From an uncultured Bacteroidales bacterium (GTDB lineage Bacteria; Bacteroidota; Bacteroidia; Bacteroidales; FEN-979): 45,267 nucleotides of DNA. A program made the position numbers and the translations under genes. Location of the stretch: contig CAIWTA010000091.1 in assembly GCA_903915465.1 (NCBI GenBank), forward strand, positions 1-45,267, written 5' to 3'. The notes beneath the pieces are model-generated. The model did no database searches and had not been told where the DNA came from. It saw nothing but the letters and a program-made list of their open reading frames with translations. This document shows positions 29,312 to 37,394 of this stretch, in pieces. Numbering within the stretch: position 1 is the stretch's first letter; each line of letters begins with the position of its first letter.

Positions 29312-30130
29312 TCAGTTTTTTATCAGTGAATTAACTGGATTACGTAGGCCTTTAAAATCTTTCAGGTAAGCTTTTACAGTTCCTATCAGAATCTTAGCTT
29401 CGATATAAACAGGAATTTTATTTTCATCATCTGTTACCCAAACCAGCACATCTTCATCCCCTCTGAAGATAGTTCCTTCTACCATCTTAGCGGAAAATTT
29501 TATACAGCGGTATTTGGTGCCATCCTGATTTGTTACTATTTCTTTTCCTAAAGACCGGATATAAATAGGGTAGACGTTATCATCAATAATGACAGAAATC
29601 GGAATTTTTGTTTCAGATTTTAAAGATGAAAAATCAAGGGTTCTTGTATAATATACCGCTGAAAGCATGTCAAATGGGCAAAGATCCATTTTTAAAGTGT
29701 CTTCGCGAACCTGGTCTTTATTCCGTTTTGTGCTGGAGTAGGCTTTAGAATTCAGGTAATCAAAACGCAGTGTGTTAATAAGAGTATACCCACCTTCGTA
29801 GATGTACCTCCTGAATTCGTATGTACTGAATGTTTCAGGATTGATCCAAGAATCATAATAATCGCGGACCTTAAAAAATAAATCATAGGACGAGTAAGTT
29901 ACTCCTGTACTTTTCAAATGCCATGAATCTTTGCCCATGAATTTCTCACGAGAAACTAAAAATGTCACCTTCCCGGCATTCACCCAGATGGGGCCCCAGT
30001 TGTAGGATATTTCGTAAGAGATTGTTTCTCCTTCACCGAATGCATTATTCTTATTGAAACATTGCGCCTTCGTGCTGAAAGTTTCAGAAACACACAGGAG
30101 AAAAAGAAGTAAAATGATTTTTGAATTCAC
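29312..30130 (-). CDS. DUF3108 domain protein, exported
   Basis: A 272-residue protein with a cleavable signal (MNSKIILLLFLLCVSETFST then KAQC). The mature part has 'GEGETISYEISYNWGPIWVN' followed by AGKVTFLV, the usual opening of DUF3108 proteins, and 'DLCPFDMLSAVYYTRTLDF' and 'VWVTDDENKIPVYIEAKIL' further on. DUF3108 is a common periplasmic beta-rich domain without a known activity. It starts 12 bases after the permease stop and is probably in the same transcript. Confidence 0.85.
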   Translation of the reverse strand: MNSKIILLLFLLCVSETFSTKAQCFNKNNAFGEGETISYEISYNWGPIWVNAGKVTFLVSREKFMGKDSWHLKSTGVTYSSYDLFFKVRDYYDSWINPETFSTYEFRRYIYEGGYTLINTLRFDYLNSKAYSSTKRNKDQVREDTLKMDLCPFDMLSAVYYTRTLDFSSLKSETKIPISVIIDDNVYPIYIRSLGKEIVTNQDGTKYRCIKFSAKMVEGTIFRGDEDVLVWVTDDENKIPVYIEAKILIGTVKAYLKDFKGLRNPVNSLIKN

Positions 30131-30142
30131 AATTAAATGGCG

Positions 30143-31582
30143 CTAGTTTCGAAGTTTTCTTTTAATCCATAAAAAATATACCGGGATGCCAATCAGCACA
30201 ATGGCCAAGCCTCTCCAGGAATAAACTGGTTTATAAGCCAGCAAGATTCCCATTATGAGCAAAGCCGACAGGATATAAATTGCGGGAACTACAGGATATC
30301 CGAACGCTTTATATGGCCTTTCTATTTCTGGATTACGCTTCCGTAGAACAAAAATCCCGAAGATCGTCAAAACATAAAAGATTAGGACAGAAAAGACAAC
30401 ATAATCCAGCAAGTTACTATAAGTGCCTGAAAGACATAAGAGGCTGGCCCAGACACATTGAATGACAAGCCCATTGGCTGGAACTCCTTTCGAATTCAAG
30501 TCTCCAACCCGGCGAAAAAACATCCCATCATGAGACATAGCATAATAAACTCTGGCACCGGCAAGGATCAATCCATTGTTGCATCCGAAGGTAGAAATTA
30601 CAATAAGTCCGGCCATCAGGATCATGGCAGAGTTACCAAAAATCCCTGAAATAGCAGCTGTACCAAGTCGATCATTAAGGGCAAACTGGATGCCTCGCGA
30701 AGCTACATCTGTTCCGACAGGATCTCCCCGGAGCTGCAGCACCGTTAAATAAACGATATTTGCCAACAGATACATTATCGTTACGGTGAAAGTGCCAAGC
30801 GCAAGACTATATGGGATGTTTTTTTTAGGATTGATCACCTCTCCGGCAGTGAAAGTAATATTGTTCCAGGCATCAGAGGAAAATAAGGATCCTACCATGG
30901 CCATTCCAACTGCAGCAATTAGTGCGAATCCAGAAAGCGGAATAGGTTTCCCATTAAAGAGTGTTTGAGTGTCCCATAGAATTTTGCTATTAAGATGGAT
31001 TGCATTTTTATTCATTGCGAATCCAAGGCCGATGATTATAAAAAGTAATAGAAGAAGGACTTTCCCGGAAGTAAAAGCATTTTGCACCTTTTTCCCTGCA
31101 CTGATACCCCGTGAATTGATCCAGGTTAGTATGACAATTGAAAGGATTGCAACAATCTGGACAGGTCCAAACTTTACATATCCAAAATCATACCAGATAA
31201 CAGACTCTGAAATAGCTGGTACCAGCACGCCAAAAAATTTTGCAAAAGCCATCCCTACTGCAGCAATTGTCCCTGTCTGAATGACCATAAACATTGTCCA
31301 GCCGTACAGAAAAGCCATCAACGGGTTATACGCTTCCTTAAGATAAATATATTGTCCTCCGGCTTGCGGAAACATGCCGGCAAGCTCACCATAACTAAGG
31401 GCAGCGAAAAGAGTCATAACACCAGTGATAATCCAAACCATCATTAACCAACCTGGCGAACCGACTTGTCGCGCAATATCAGCACTTACAATAAAGATAC
31501 CGGAACCAATCATTGACCCCACTACAATTGCAGTAGAATCAAATAAAGTCAGGTTTTTTTTAAAAGTAGAGTGGGTAGACAT
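30143..31582 (-). CDS. Amino-acid permease, APC superfamily
   Basis: A 479-residue inner-membrane transporter with about 12 membrane segments. The substrate-site motif of TM1 is SMIGSGIFIVSADIARQVGS, and 'AALSYGELAGMFPQAGGQYI' follows in TM2-3, both typical of the APC family (LAT/SteT-like branch). NNITFTAGEVINPKKNIPYS is the conserved loop after TM6. It likely takes up or exchanges amino acids; substrate unknown. First gene of a minus-strand group with the DUF3108 gene and, further down, an S9 peptidase. Confidence 0.92.
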   Translation of the reverse strand: MSTHSTFKKNLTLFDSTAIVVGSMIGSGIFIVSADIARQVGSPGWLMMVWIITGVMTLFAALSYGELAGMFPQAGGQYIYLKEAYNPLMAFLYGWTMFMVIQTGTIAAVGMAFAKFFGVLVPAISESVIWYDFGYVKFGPVQIVAILSIVILTWINSRGISAGKKVQNAFTSGKVLLLLLFIIIGLGFAMNKNAIHLNSKILWDTQTLFNGKPIPLSGFALIAAVGMAMVGSLFSSDAWNNITFTAGEVINPKKNIPYSLALGTFTVTIMYLLANIVYLTVLQLRGDPVGTDVASRGIQFALNDRLGTAAISGIFGNSAMILMAGLIVISTFGCNNGLILAGARVYYAMSHDGMFFRRVGDLNSKGVPANGLVIQCVWASLLCLSGTYSNLLDYVVFSVLIFYVLTIFGIFVLRKRNPEIERPYKAFGYPVVPAIYILSALLIMGILLAYKPVYSWRGLAIVLIGIPVYFLWIKRKLRN

Positions 31583-31986
31583 AAGGTGAATATTTGTCCT
31601 CGTTTATGCTCACTTTTCAAGAAATTATTGAGACGCAAGATAATTTATTTTTTAATAATATCCATTATCGGTAACATGGGAGGGAACCAAAATTTTGGTA
31701 TTATTCTTACCTTTAAAAAAAAAGGATCAGAATGGAGGCATTTGAATTGATGATTCAGTGTGATGAAATGATGGGAGCAAATGCAATCATCGGTGTTCGT
31801 TACGATACTACCAGAGTCATGAGTGGCATCACCGAAGTTGCTTGTGATGGAGCTGCTGTTGTAGGAGAATGATTGGTGGAAGAAAAAGCAGTTTGGTTTT
31901 ATCCCGGACTAAACACAACAAAATATTCCTTGTACACTCATATACAGGATGAATGTACAAGCAATGTGAATAAAATGCTTCAGATT
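31583..31986. other. 404-base gap with a decayed gene
   Basis: No intact gene. The centre holds a YbjQ-family remnant listed separately. The rest is AT-rich with a run of nine As (31715-31723) just upstream of it. I see no RNA gene or convincing terminator. Confidence 0.6.
31732..31872 (+). pseudogene. N-terminally truncated YbjQ-family (DUF74 heavy-metal-binding) remnant
   Basis: A 46-codon frame reads MEAFELMIQCDEMMGANAII then GVRYDTTRVMSGITEVACDG and AAVVGE. This is the second half of YbjQ/UPF0145 proteins (about 105 residues), whose last segment is '..MGANAIIGVRYD...EV..YGTAV'. The first 55-60 residues are missing: in-frame TAA lies 18 bases upstream, beside a poly-A run. The conserved tyrosine before GTAV is aspartate here. 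It is too short to form the known pentameric fold, so I call it a relic. Expression of the short frame cannot be excluded. Confidence 0.65.
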
Positions 31987-32397
31987 CTAATTGTGATAGA
32001 TGAAAGATAACACGCCATCAAAAACCAGATTCTTCAGTACCATATTATTTATTAAAATTTTCCCTTTTAGGATATTCCCATCTTTTGTAAATCTAAAATA
32101 ATTCGGATTAAGATTATTAATCTGAATATTTTGACTTACAACGATTGTATCGTACTGGTCTGAACCTTTAGCTTGAAGTAACAATCTGATGACATCTTCT
32201 CCGGTCGCTGGCTGGAGTCCTCCGCTCAGAGCAATCATCTGGATGGTGCCAGGTAAAACGCCAGGCATTTTAATTTCAAAATCACTCCCGACTCCAAAGG
32301 TTACTGTTTGATGAGGAAGCAAATCCGATTGATTCTTTTTCTGACAGGATATCGTAAAAATTGCCATTAATAGTAATAAGAAGGTCAACTTTTTCAT
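31987..32397 (-). CDS. Small lipoprotein of unknown function
   Basis: A 136-residue frame with a clear lipoprotein signal MKKLTFLLLLMAIFTISCQK (lipobox FTISC). The mature part of about 118 residues has beta-strand character (DFEIKMPGVLPGTIQMIALS; 'NILKGKILINNMVLKNLVFD') and no motif I recognise. No partner gene. The good signal peptide and Bacteroidota-like MKK start support a real gene. Confidence 0.65.
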   Translation of the reverse strand: MKKLTFLLLLMAIFTISCQKKNQSDLLPHQTVTFGVGSDFEIKMPGVLPGTIQMIALSGGLQPATGEDVIRLLLQAKGSDQYDTIVVSQNIQINNLNPNYFRFTKDGNILKGKILINNMVLKNLVFDGVLSFIYHN

Positions 32398-32639
32398 GAA
32401 ATTGGGCTGTTTATAAAATCATGTGAATTAACATTTTTAAATCGCACACAGAAATAAATATCAAAAAAAATGATAAATTAAAATTTTCTCAATAAGTACG
32501 ACCATTGATTTCAATCTGGCGACTTCAGGAAAATCTGTATTTAAAGTAAATAAGGTGCAGCAACGCGAATACAAATATAGTTTTTTTTTTCTTAGTTTTC
32601 GCATATTGCGATGAAAATAAACTCTCAATTTGCTAACAT

Positions 32640-32657
32640 ATCGCACAGGTGTGCGAT
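32640..32657. promoter_or_regulatory. Inverted repeat ATCGCACA-GG-TGTGCGAT, possible operator
   Basis: Two perfect 8-base arms with a 2-base spacer. The spacer is too short for a good RNA hairpin, which fits a dimeric DNA-binding protein better. A further ATCGCACA copy lies at 32441-32448 in the same gap, nearer the small lipoprotein gene. No regulator gene is adjacent. Confidence 0.4.
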
Positions 32658-32887
32658 TTCGGGTTAGTTTCGTCAGCCTGCGCAAAAATGATGTTAAACC
32701 ACACATTATTAGTTTCTTACTAAATGATCAATAGTTGGAAAGATAACTTTTTCAAAAACCGAGGAAATTGTGGTTGAATAATTTTCAATGCTTCTGGTTA
32801 ACCGGAATAAGCGCAATGGATAACCGGAGTTAAAATTTTATTTATTTTCTGTCCATTTCTTAAATATTCACAACTTACAAATCAAAT

Positions 32888-32918
32888 ATTGATATGAATT
32901 GAATTTCTCGTATTTTTG
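32888..32918 (+). promoter_or_regulatory. Bacteroidota-type promoter of the PKD protein gene
   Basis: ATTG, then 19 bases, then TATTTTTG, a complete -7 consensus with a near-consensus -33 element at the usual distance. Transcription would begin about 12 bases before the ATG at 32938. Confidence 0.65.
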
Positions 32919-32937
32919 ATTACTAAATGTTTCCACT

Positions 32938-34515
32938 ATGAAAAAGCAATATTTGTTGATTGGTTTAATTTTTACTATCGGGCTCTTCTTTTCTTCTTAT
33001 GGACAGAAAGTACTTACGCTTCAACCAGGACCCACAGAAGGTATCGACACTTACATTTGCAGTGTCCTTCCTGATCATGTCGGTTATGCAGATGGTTTCC
33101 TTGTTACCGCCTGGACACTTGATGGTCAACCCTATGTGGGAATGAATGTTTTCAAGTTCGATCTTTCACAGATTCCGCATGACGCAATTATCCTTGAAGC
33201 TAAACTCAGTCTCTTTTTTGATCCCAATGGATCATGGTTTCAAAACGAGGGAGCTAATTCATCCTTTATTAAAAGGGTCACCTCCAAATGGGATAAAATG
33301 ACTGTATGCTGGGCGAACAAGCCGGCCTCTGCAGAAGCCGGCAAAATCGACCTCCCGGAAACCACTGAGCCCCAACAGGATTTGACTGACATCGACATAA
33401 AAGCCTTTGTTGAAGGGTGGGTTGCCGATGCATCCACTAATTATGGCATGCTGATGGGACTTTACAATCAGGATCCTTATGCATGTCTCGTCCTCTCTTC
33501 AAGTGATGGAACAATTCCTGCACGTCGGCCCAAACTTGTTGTTACCTACTCTGATTGTACACTTCCTGAATCTGGATTTTCTGCTAAAATAGACGGTCTC
33601 ACGGCAATGTTTACTGATCAATCAAGTAATGCGCTAAACTGGAAATGGGATTTCGGCGATGGATCTTCGTCTTTTTTACAGAATCCTGTTCATTCCTATT
33701 TATCACAAGGAAAGTACGAAGTTTGTCTGACTGTTCAGGATAGCTGTGGAAGTAATACCTTTTGCGACTCAATAGAAACAATTTGTAATGCACCTTTAGT
33801 AACATGGTATTATGACACGCATGGAACATTTGTAGATTTTTTTGATACAACAGCAGGCGCCAACGGATGGTTATGGAACTTTGGAGATGAATCTTATGAT
33901 TCTATTCAAAATCCAACCCACGAGTACATATACGAAGGAAGCTATTTGGTCTGTCTTACAGCCTATGGTTCATGCGGCTCTGATACCCATTGCGATACGG
34001 TGCAATCTTACAATACATTGTCAGCACCATTTGGCATCCATTCTGAAGGGCATCTGATTTTCTTTTCTGATCTGACTGAAAATGCCATAAGCTGGTACTG
34101 GAAATTTGGTGATGGATCAACATCAGAACTTCAGAATCCATCTCATTACTTTGAAAAATCGGGACAATATTATGTTTGCCTGAAAGTTACTTTGCCATCC
34201 GGGATAATGTATGGTTGTGATTCTGTACTCGTTCTCCCTGACGGGCTTTCTAAAGGAATCTCAAACAGTATCAATTTCTATCCAAACCCTGTCGAAAATT
34301 TCTTGAAACTGCACAGGAACTGGCTTTCCCCGGATGATGCCGAAGTATCTATTTCAAACCTGCAGGGGATCGTGGTTTATTCATACAGAATCCATTTTTC
34401 ACCCGGAGAGGCAGAATCCTCAATCGATCTGGGTTCTCTGGAATCCGGTTTATATTTTGTCAGGATTATCTCAGGGAGCAACAATAAAATTGCGAAATTT
34501 GTGAAGGCAGAATAA
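32938..34515 (+). CDS. Secreted DNRLRE / triple-PKD protein with T9SS sorting domain
   Basis: A 525-residue exported protein. Signal MKKQYLLIGLIFTIGLFFSS followed by YGQ. Residues about 25-205 look like a DNRLRE/CBM96-type domain (FKFDLSQIPHDAIILEAKLS, 'SKWDKMTVCWANKP', 'PKLVVTYSDC'). Three PKD domains follow, each with a W-x-FGD core: WKWDFGDGSSS, WLWNFGDESYD and WYWKFGDGSTS, each with NPxHxY. Each has paired cysteines. The C-terminal 85 residues are a type A T9SS domain: INFYPNPVENFLKL, ending in GLYFVRIISGSNNKIAKFVK. No catalytic domain is seen; probably surface-attached or released adhesive/structural protein. Confidence 0.85.
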   Translation: MKKQYLLIGLIFTIGLFFSSYGQKVLTLQPGPTEGIDTYICSVLPDHVGYADGFLVTAWTLDGQPYVGMNVFKFDLSQIPHDAIILEAKLSLFFDPNGSWFQNEGANSSFIKRVTSKWDKMTVCWANKPASAEAGKIDLPETTEPQQDLTDIDIKAFVEGWVADASTNYGMLMGLYNQDPYACLVLSSSDGTIPARRPKLVVTYSDCTLPESGFSAKIDGLTAMFTDQSSNALNWKWDFGDGSSSFLQNPVHSYLSQGKYEVCLTVQDSCGSNTFCDSIETICNAPLVTWYYDTHGTFVDFFDTTAGANGWLWNFGDESYDSIQNPTHEYIYEGSYLVCLTAYGSCGSDTHCDTVQSYNTLSAPFGIHSEGHLIFFSDLTENAISWYWKFGDGSTSELQNPSHYFEKSGQYYVCLKVTLPSGIMYGCDSVLVLPDGLSKGISNSINFYPNPVENFLKLHRNWLSPDDAEVSISNLQGIVVYSYRIHFSPGEAESSIDLGSLESGLYFVRIISGSNNKIAKFVKAE

Positions 34516-34578
34516 TCCACTTAAGCTGTTGTTCTTGATTATTTGTGGAAGAGTTCAAGCAATCACAATCTTAACCTG

Positions 34579-35919
34579 ATGGAAAATAAATACAAGTATG
34601 TCCTCTCTCTTTTTAATCAAATTTATCACCTGGAGACCACCGCTTATGAATTAAGTTACGGGATAGATGAAAAATCAAAAATTCAGATAAAAAAAGGAAA
34701 AGTTACTTTCTTTGACAAACATGAGGAATATAATATCAGAAATGTTATATGGAAGGAATGGAATTCTGTACAGATTCCATTTTTGTTTGATGAACGACCC
34801 GATACTGAGATTCTCACTTTTTCAAATGGAAGAGTAATAATAAATTTTGATATCATTGCTTCTTCCTTCTTCTTTTTAAGTAGTTGGCAGGAATTAAGTT
34901 ACAATAAAGGAAATGATTTATGCCGGTTCCCGTTTGAAGCGAGTATTCAGTATAAACTTAAAATAATTGATAAACCAATCGTCAACTATTATTTTGAAAT
35001 CTTAAAAGAAGCAATTGAGAGGGCATATTCCATCAAGCTAAAAGTCAGTCTTTGGCAGGATAAGCCATTTGCAGCATTTATCTCGCATGACATTGACACG
35101 TGTCAAAGTGCTTGGATTCAAGGCAGTTTCAGGGCATTACTCAAAGGCGATATACCATCAATACTGAAACTTCTCTGGTTAAAAACAACCGGGAATGATG
35201 CGTGGTTTAATTTTGACCATATTTTGGAAAGTGAAAGGAAGGATCATATTCATTCTACCTTCTTTTTTATGAGCCGCAAGGGGAAATATGGCAAATTCAG
35301 GAACTCTGACTATAACATCAATAACAGAAAATTCCGGAAAGTCTTTGACAGGATTCGTGAGAATGATTCGGAAGTTGGTCTGCATGGAAGCCTCGGAACA
35401 TGCAATGACCTTAACAGGTACCAGGAAGATGTCCGTCAATTGAAATTTAAAATCACAGGCAATCGATTTCATTTTCTTGAGTTTGATACACATAATACGC
35501 TGGAAATACTCGAAAAATCTGGAATAGCATTCGATTCAACGTTAGGGTTTGCAGAACACTATGGCTTTCGTAATGGAATTTGTTTCCCGTTTTTTCTTTA
35601 CGATGTTAAAAATGACAAACAATCTAAAATTCTTGAAATTCCGTTGGTTCTGATGGATGGAACTTTACAGAATACGAAATACATGAATCTTGGCAATGAT
35701 CAGATTGAAACCAGGCTAAATGAGCTAGTTAAAGAGGTGAAAAAATTTAACGGATTAATTACCATTTTGTGGCATAACACGCACTATTCTGAATATAAAT
35801 ACAAAGGATGGGGAAGGATCATGGAGAAAATAATTCGTATCTGTACCGAGAATGATTCTTTATTCTTAAACGGGTCCGAGATTGTTCAAAAATATGGAAA
35901 TATGCTATCAAGTACTTAA
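34579..35919 (+). CDS. Polysaccharide deacetylase-like protein (CE4-type fold)
   Basis: A 446-residue cytosolic-looking protein; the ATG at 34579 is preferred over the TTG at 34543 in the track. After a 165-residue N-terminal domain typical of this Bacteroidota subgroup (DUF7033-like, from memory), the deacetylase core begins with AAFISHDIDTC (SHDID at residues 169-173, the metal-binding Asp/His motif). Other motifs are GLHGSLGT (H-x3-S/T type), 'RFHFLEFDTHNTL' and ILWHN near the C-terminus. These proteins occur in capsule and LPS loci. It could N-deacetylate a sugar or lipid-linked glycan. It overlaps the GNAT gene by 26 bases, so the two are co-expressed. Confidence 0.82.
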   Translation: MENKYKYVLSLFNQIYHLETTAYELSYGIDEKSKIQIKKGKVTFFDKHEEYNIRNVIWKEWNSVQIPFLFDERPDTEILTFSNGRVIINFDIIASSFFFLSSWQELSYNKGNDLCRFPFEASIQYKLKIIDKPIVNYYFEILKEAIERAYSIKLKVSLWQDKPFAAFISHDIDTCQSAWIQGSFRALLKGDIPSILKLLWLKTTGNDAWFNFDHILESERKDHIHSTFFFMSRKGKYGKFRNSDYNINNRKFRKVFDRIRENDSEVGLHGSLGTCNDLNRYQEDVRQLKFKITGNRFHFLEFDTHNTLEILEKSGIAFDSTLGFAEHYGFRNGICFPFFLYDVKNDKQSKILEIPLVLMDGTLQNTKYMNLGNDQIETRLNELVKEVKKFNGLITILWHNTHYSEYKYKGWGRIMEKIIRICTENDSLFLNGSEIVQKYGNMLSST

Positions 35920-36979
35920 TGATCTGAATGACGAAACGATCAATGGGTTTTACAATTCATTTCACAAAAGCAACCGCACATCTGAAGAATTCAAATGGGA
36001 GTTTTGTAACAGCCCAAAAGGAAAATCTATTTATGTCCACGCAATTACCCCCCAGGGCAAGGTTGTAGGTGCTATATCAGTTATTCCTTTAGAAATGATC
36101 AATGGTCTTGGAGAAACGCTGCTGACCGGCAAACCTGAAGATACAATGGTTGATATTTTTGCACGGCTCAAATACCGCAAAACGGATATTTTAAAAGAGA
36201 TGTATGATTTACTTGAACAGGAATGTAAAAAAATCGGAATTGAAGTACTTTGGGGATTCACTTATGAAATTAAACCTTTTTTAAGATTAGGATTTGAAAC
36301 ATCTTTTCATTCCCTTCAGGGAACATTTGTCATTAAACCATTTTCAGCATACAACTATCTTTGCAGTCTGAATAAAAATAACAGACTGAAAGAAAAAATC
36401 AAGATTGCCCTGTTGGTTGCAGTATCGGCGGTATTGAAATACAGGTCATTTTTTATTTTAGGTCAAATCCCGGGAAAAGTTATTTTTGACGATTATGCGG
36501 ACCATGAAGATTTATTATTGAAGCATCTCAATCGTGATCAAACCTGTTTTTGTTTAAATCAGAACAATGAATATCTCAACTGGAGAATAAAAATTAACCC
36601 AAATAAGCTATCCTATCAGGTTGTTACCTTGACCAATAATAAGGGTGAACAGGAAGCGGAAATAATTTATAGTACTCATCAGAATACTGCTTTCATTGAA
36701 CAAATTATTTTTCTTAAAACCCTCAATCCGAAACATGTTTTAAGAATGTTAAAATACGTTGAGAAAAACCTGAAAAAAGAAAATATTTCACTGATTCGTT
36801 TTATGGGATTCAATTCAAGTCTATTAAACAAGAAGGAGATAGTTCTTCTGAAAAAATTTGGATTCGTCTTTATCAATAGAGGAATTCCCGTAGTTTTCAA
36901 AAAAATTGGAAATATACCGATAGATATAACGCCAAATAACATTTTTTTATCCCGGTTATATACCCAGGGAAATGTATGA
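35894..36979 (+). CDS. GNAT family acyltransferase
   Basis: A 361-residue protein; start taken at ATG 35894, because the track's TTG (35882) adds only four residues. The N-terminal half has an Acetyltransf_9-type GNAT fold: 'KGKSIYVHAITPQGKVVGAI' with the core strand VGAISVIP, then MVDIFARLKYRKTDILKEM, and 'GFTYEIKPFLRLGFE' where the acetyl-CoA/acceptor cleft forms. A second domain of similar type follows ('AFIEQIIFLKTLNPKHVLRM'), so it may be a tandem GNAT. The family transfers acyl groups from CoA or ACP to amines. Its place between a deacetylase-like protein and an ACP suggests acylation of an amino sugar; inference. Confidence 0.72.
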   Translation: MEICYQVLNDLNDETINGFYNSFHKSNRTSEEFKWEFCNSPKGKSIYVHAITPQGKVVGAISVIPLEMINGLGETLLTGKPEDTMVDIFARLKYRKTDILKEMYDLLEQECKKIGIEVLWGFTYEIKPFLRLGFETSFHSLQGTFVIKPFSAYNYLCSLNKNNRLKEKIKIALLVAVSAVLKYRSFFILGQIPGKVIFDDYADHEDLLLKHLNRDQTCFCLNQNNEYLNWRIKINPNKLSYQVVTLTNNKGEQEAEIIYSTHQNTAFIEQIIFLKTLNPKHVLRMLKYVEKNLKKENISLIRFMGFNSSLLNKKEIVLLKKFGFVFINRGIPVVFKKIGNIPIDITPNNIFLSRLYTQGNV

Positions 36980-36990
36980 AAAATCTTTTT

Positions 36991-37057
36991 TTATCGCTGA
37001 GGCGCTGAGACGCAGAGAATAATAGCGACGAAAATCTGCCCTCTGCGTCTTTGCGGT
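36991..37057. repeat. Imperfect inverted repeat (GACGCAGAG ... CTCTGCGTC)
   Basis: In the 109-base gap between the GNAT and ACP genes, CGC-TGA-GACGCAGAG (37003-37017) faces CTCTGCGTC-TTT-GCG (37041-37055): 9 perfect pairs, a three-base mismatch and 3 more pairs, with 23 bases between. Sequences like 'GGCGCTGAGACGCAGAG' and 'CTCTGCGTCTTTGCGG' are familiar to me as a widespread interspersed repeat in environmental genomes. It can fold as a stem-loop and may act as a weak attenuator inside the cassette. Confidence 0.65.
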
Positions 37058-37088
37058 TATCATTTACTGAACCAAATACTTTGTTATT

Positions 37089-37394
37089 ATGCTGAATAAA
37101 CAAATTTTAAATTTAGTTATTGAATCTCTTAAGGAAATTGGGGAAGAGGACAAAAAGCCGGAATTGCTGAAGGTGGACAAAACGACGCGCTTGTATGGTC
37201 AGAATGGATGCCTGGATAGTTTAGGCCTGGTTCGGGTGATATCAAATGTCGAAGAAAAAATTTCAGAAATACTAAAAAAGGACATTGTAATTGCCAGTGA
37301 GAAAGCAATGAGCCAGAGAAGTTCCCCTTTTCTTACCATTGAGAGCCTGACAAATTTTATTGTAGAACTTTTGAATTCCGAAGAAAATGCCTGA
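37089..37394 (+). CDS. Acyl carrier protein-like
   Basis: A 101-residue stand-alone carrier protein. The 4'-phosphopantetheine site is NGCLDSLGLVRVI with Ser44; the helix layout before and after (LVIESLKEIGEED; 'TIESLTNFIVELLN') fits the ACP/PCP fold. It is not the fatty-acid AcpP, whose site reads GADSLDTVE. It overlaps the SDR gene by 8 bases (ATGCCTGA) and is followed by an ANL enzyme, a setting like DltC with DltA or like small polyketide loaders. It likely carries the acyl group on which the neighbours act. Confidence 0.82.
   Translation: MLNKQILNLVIESLKEIGEEDKKPELLKVDKTTRLYGQNGCLDSLGLVRVISNVEEKISEILKKDIVIASEKAMSQRSSPFLTIESLTNFIVELLNSEENA

Larger units (their letters stand above)
32398..32937. 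other. 540-base intergenic region between divergent genes
   Basis: No supported gene. It holds two ATCGCACA boxes (one inside an inverted repeat) and, at its right end, a strong promoter for the PKD protein; both are listed separately. A minus-strand 81-codon frame (32461-32706) has low-quality composition and is not accepted. A run of ten or more Ts occurs at 32580-32590. Confidence 0.6.

Noticed and set aside
32461-32706. Minus-strand 81-codon frame in the 540-base gap
   Set aside because: No family likeness, odd basic/hydrophobic composition, no signal or promoter, and it covers the ATCGCACA dyad and a poly-T run; likely chance.
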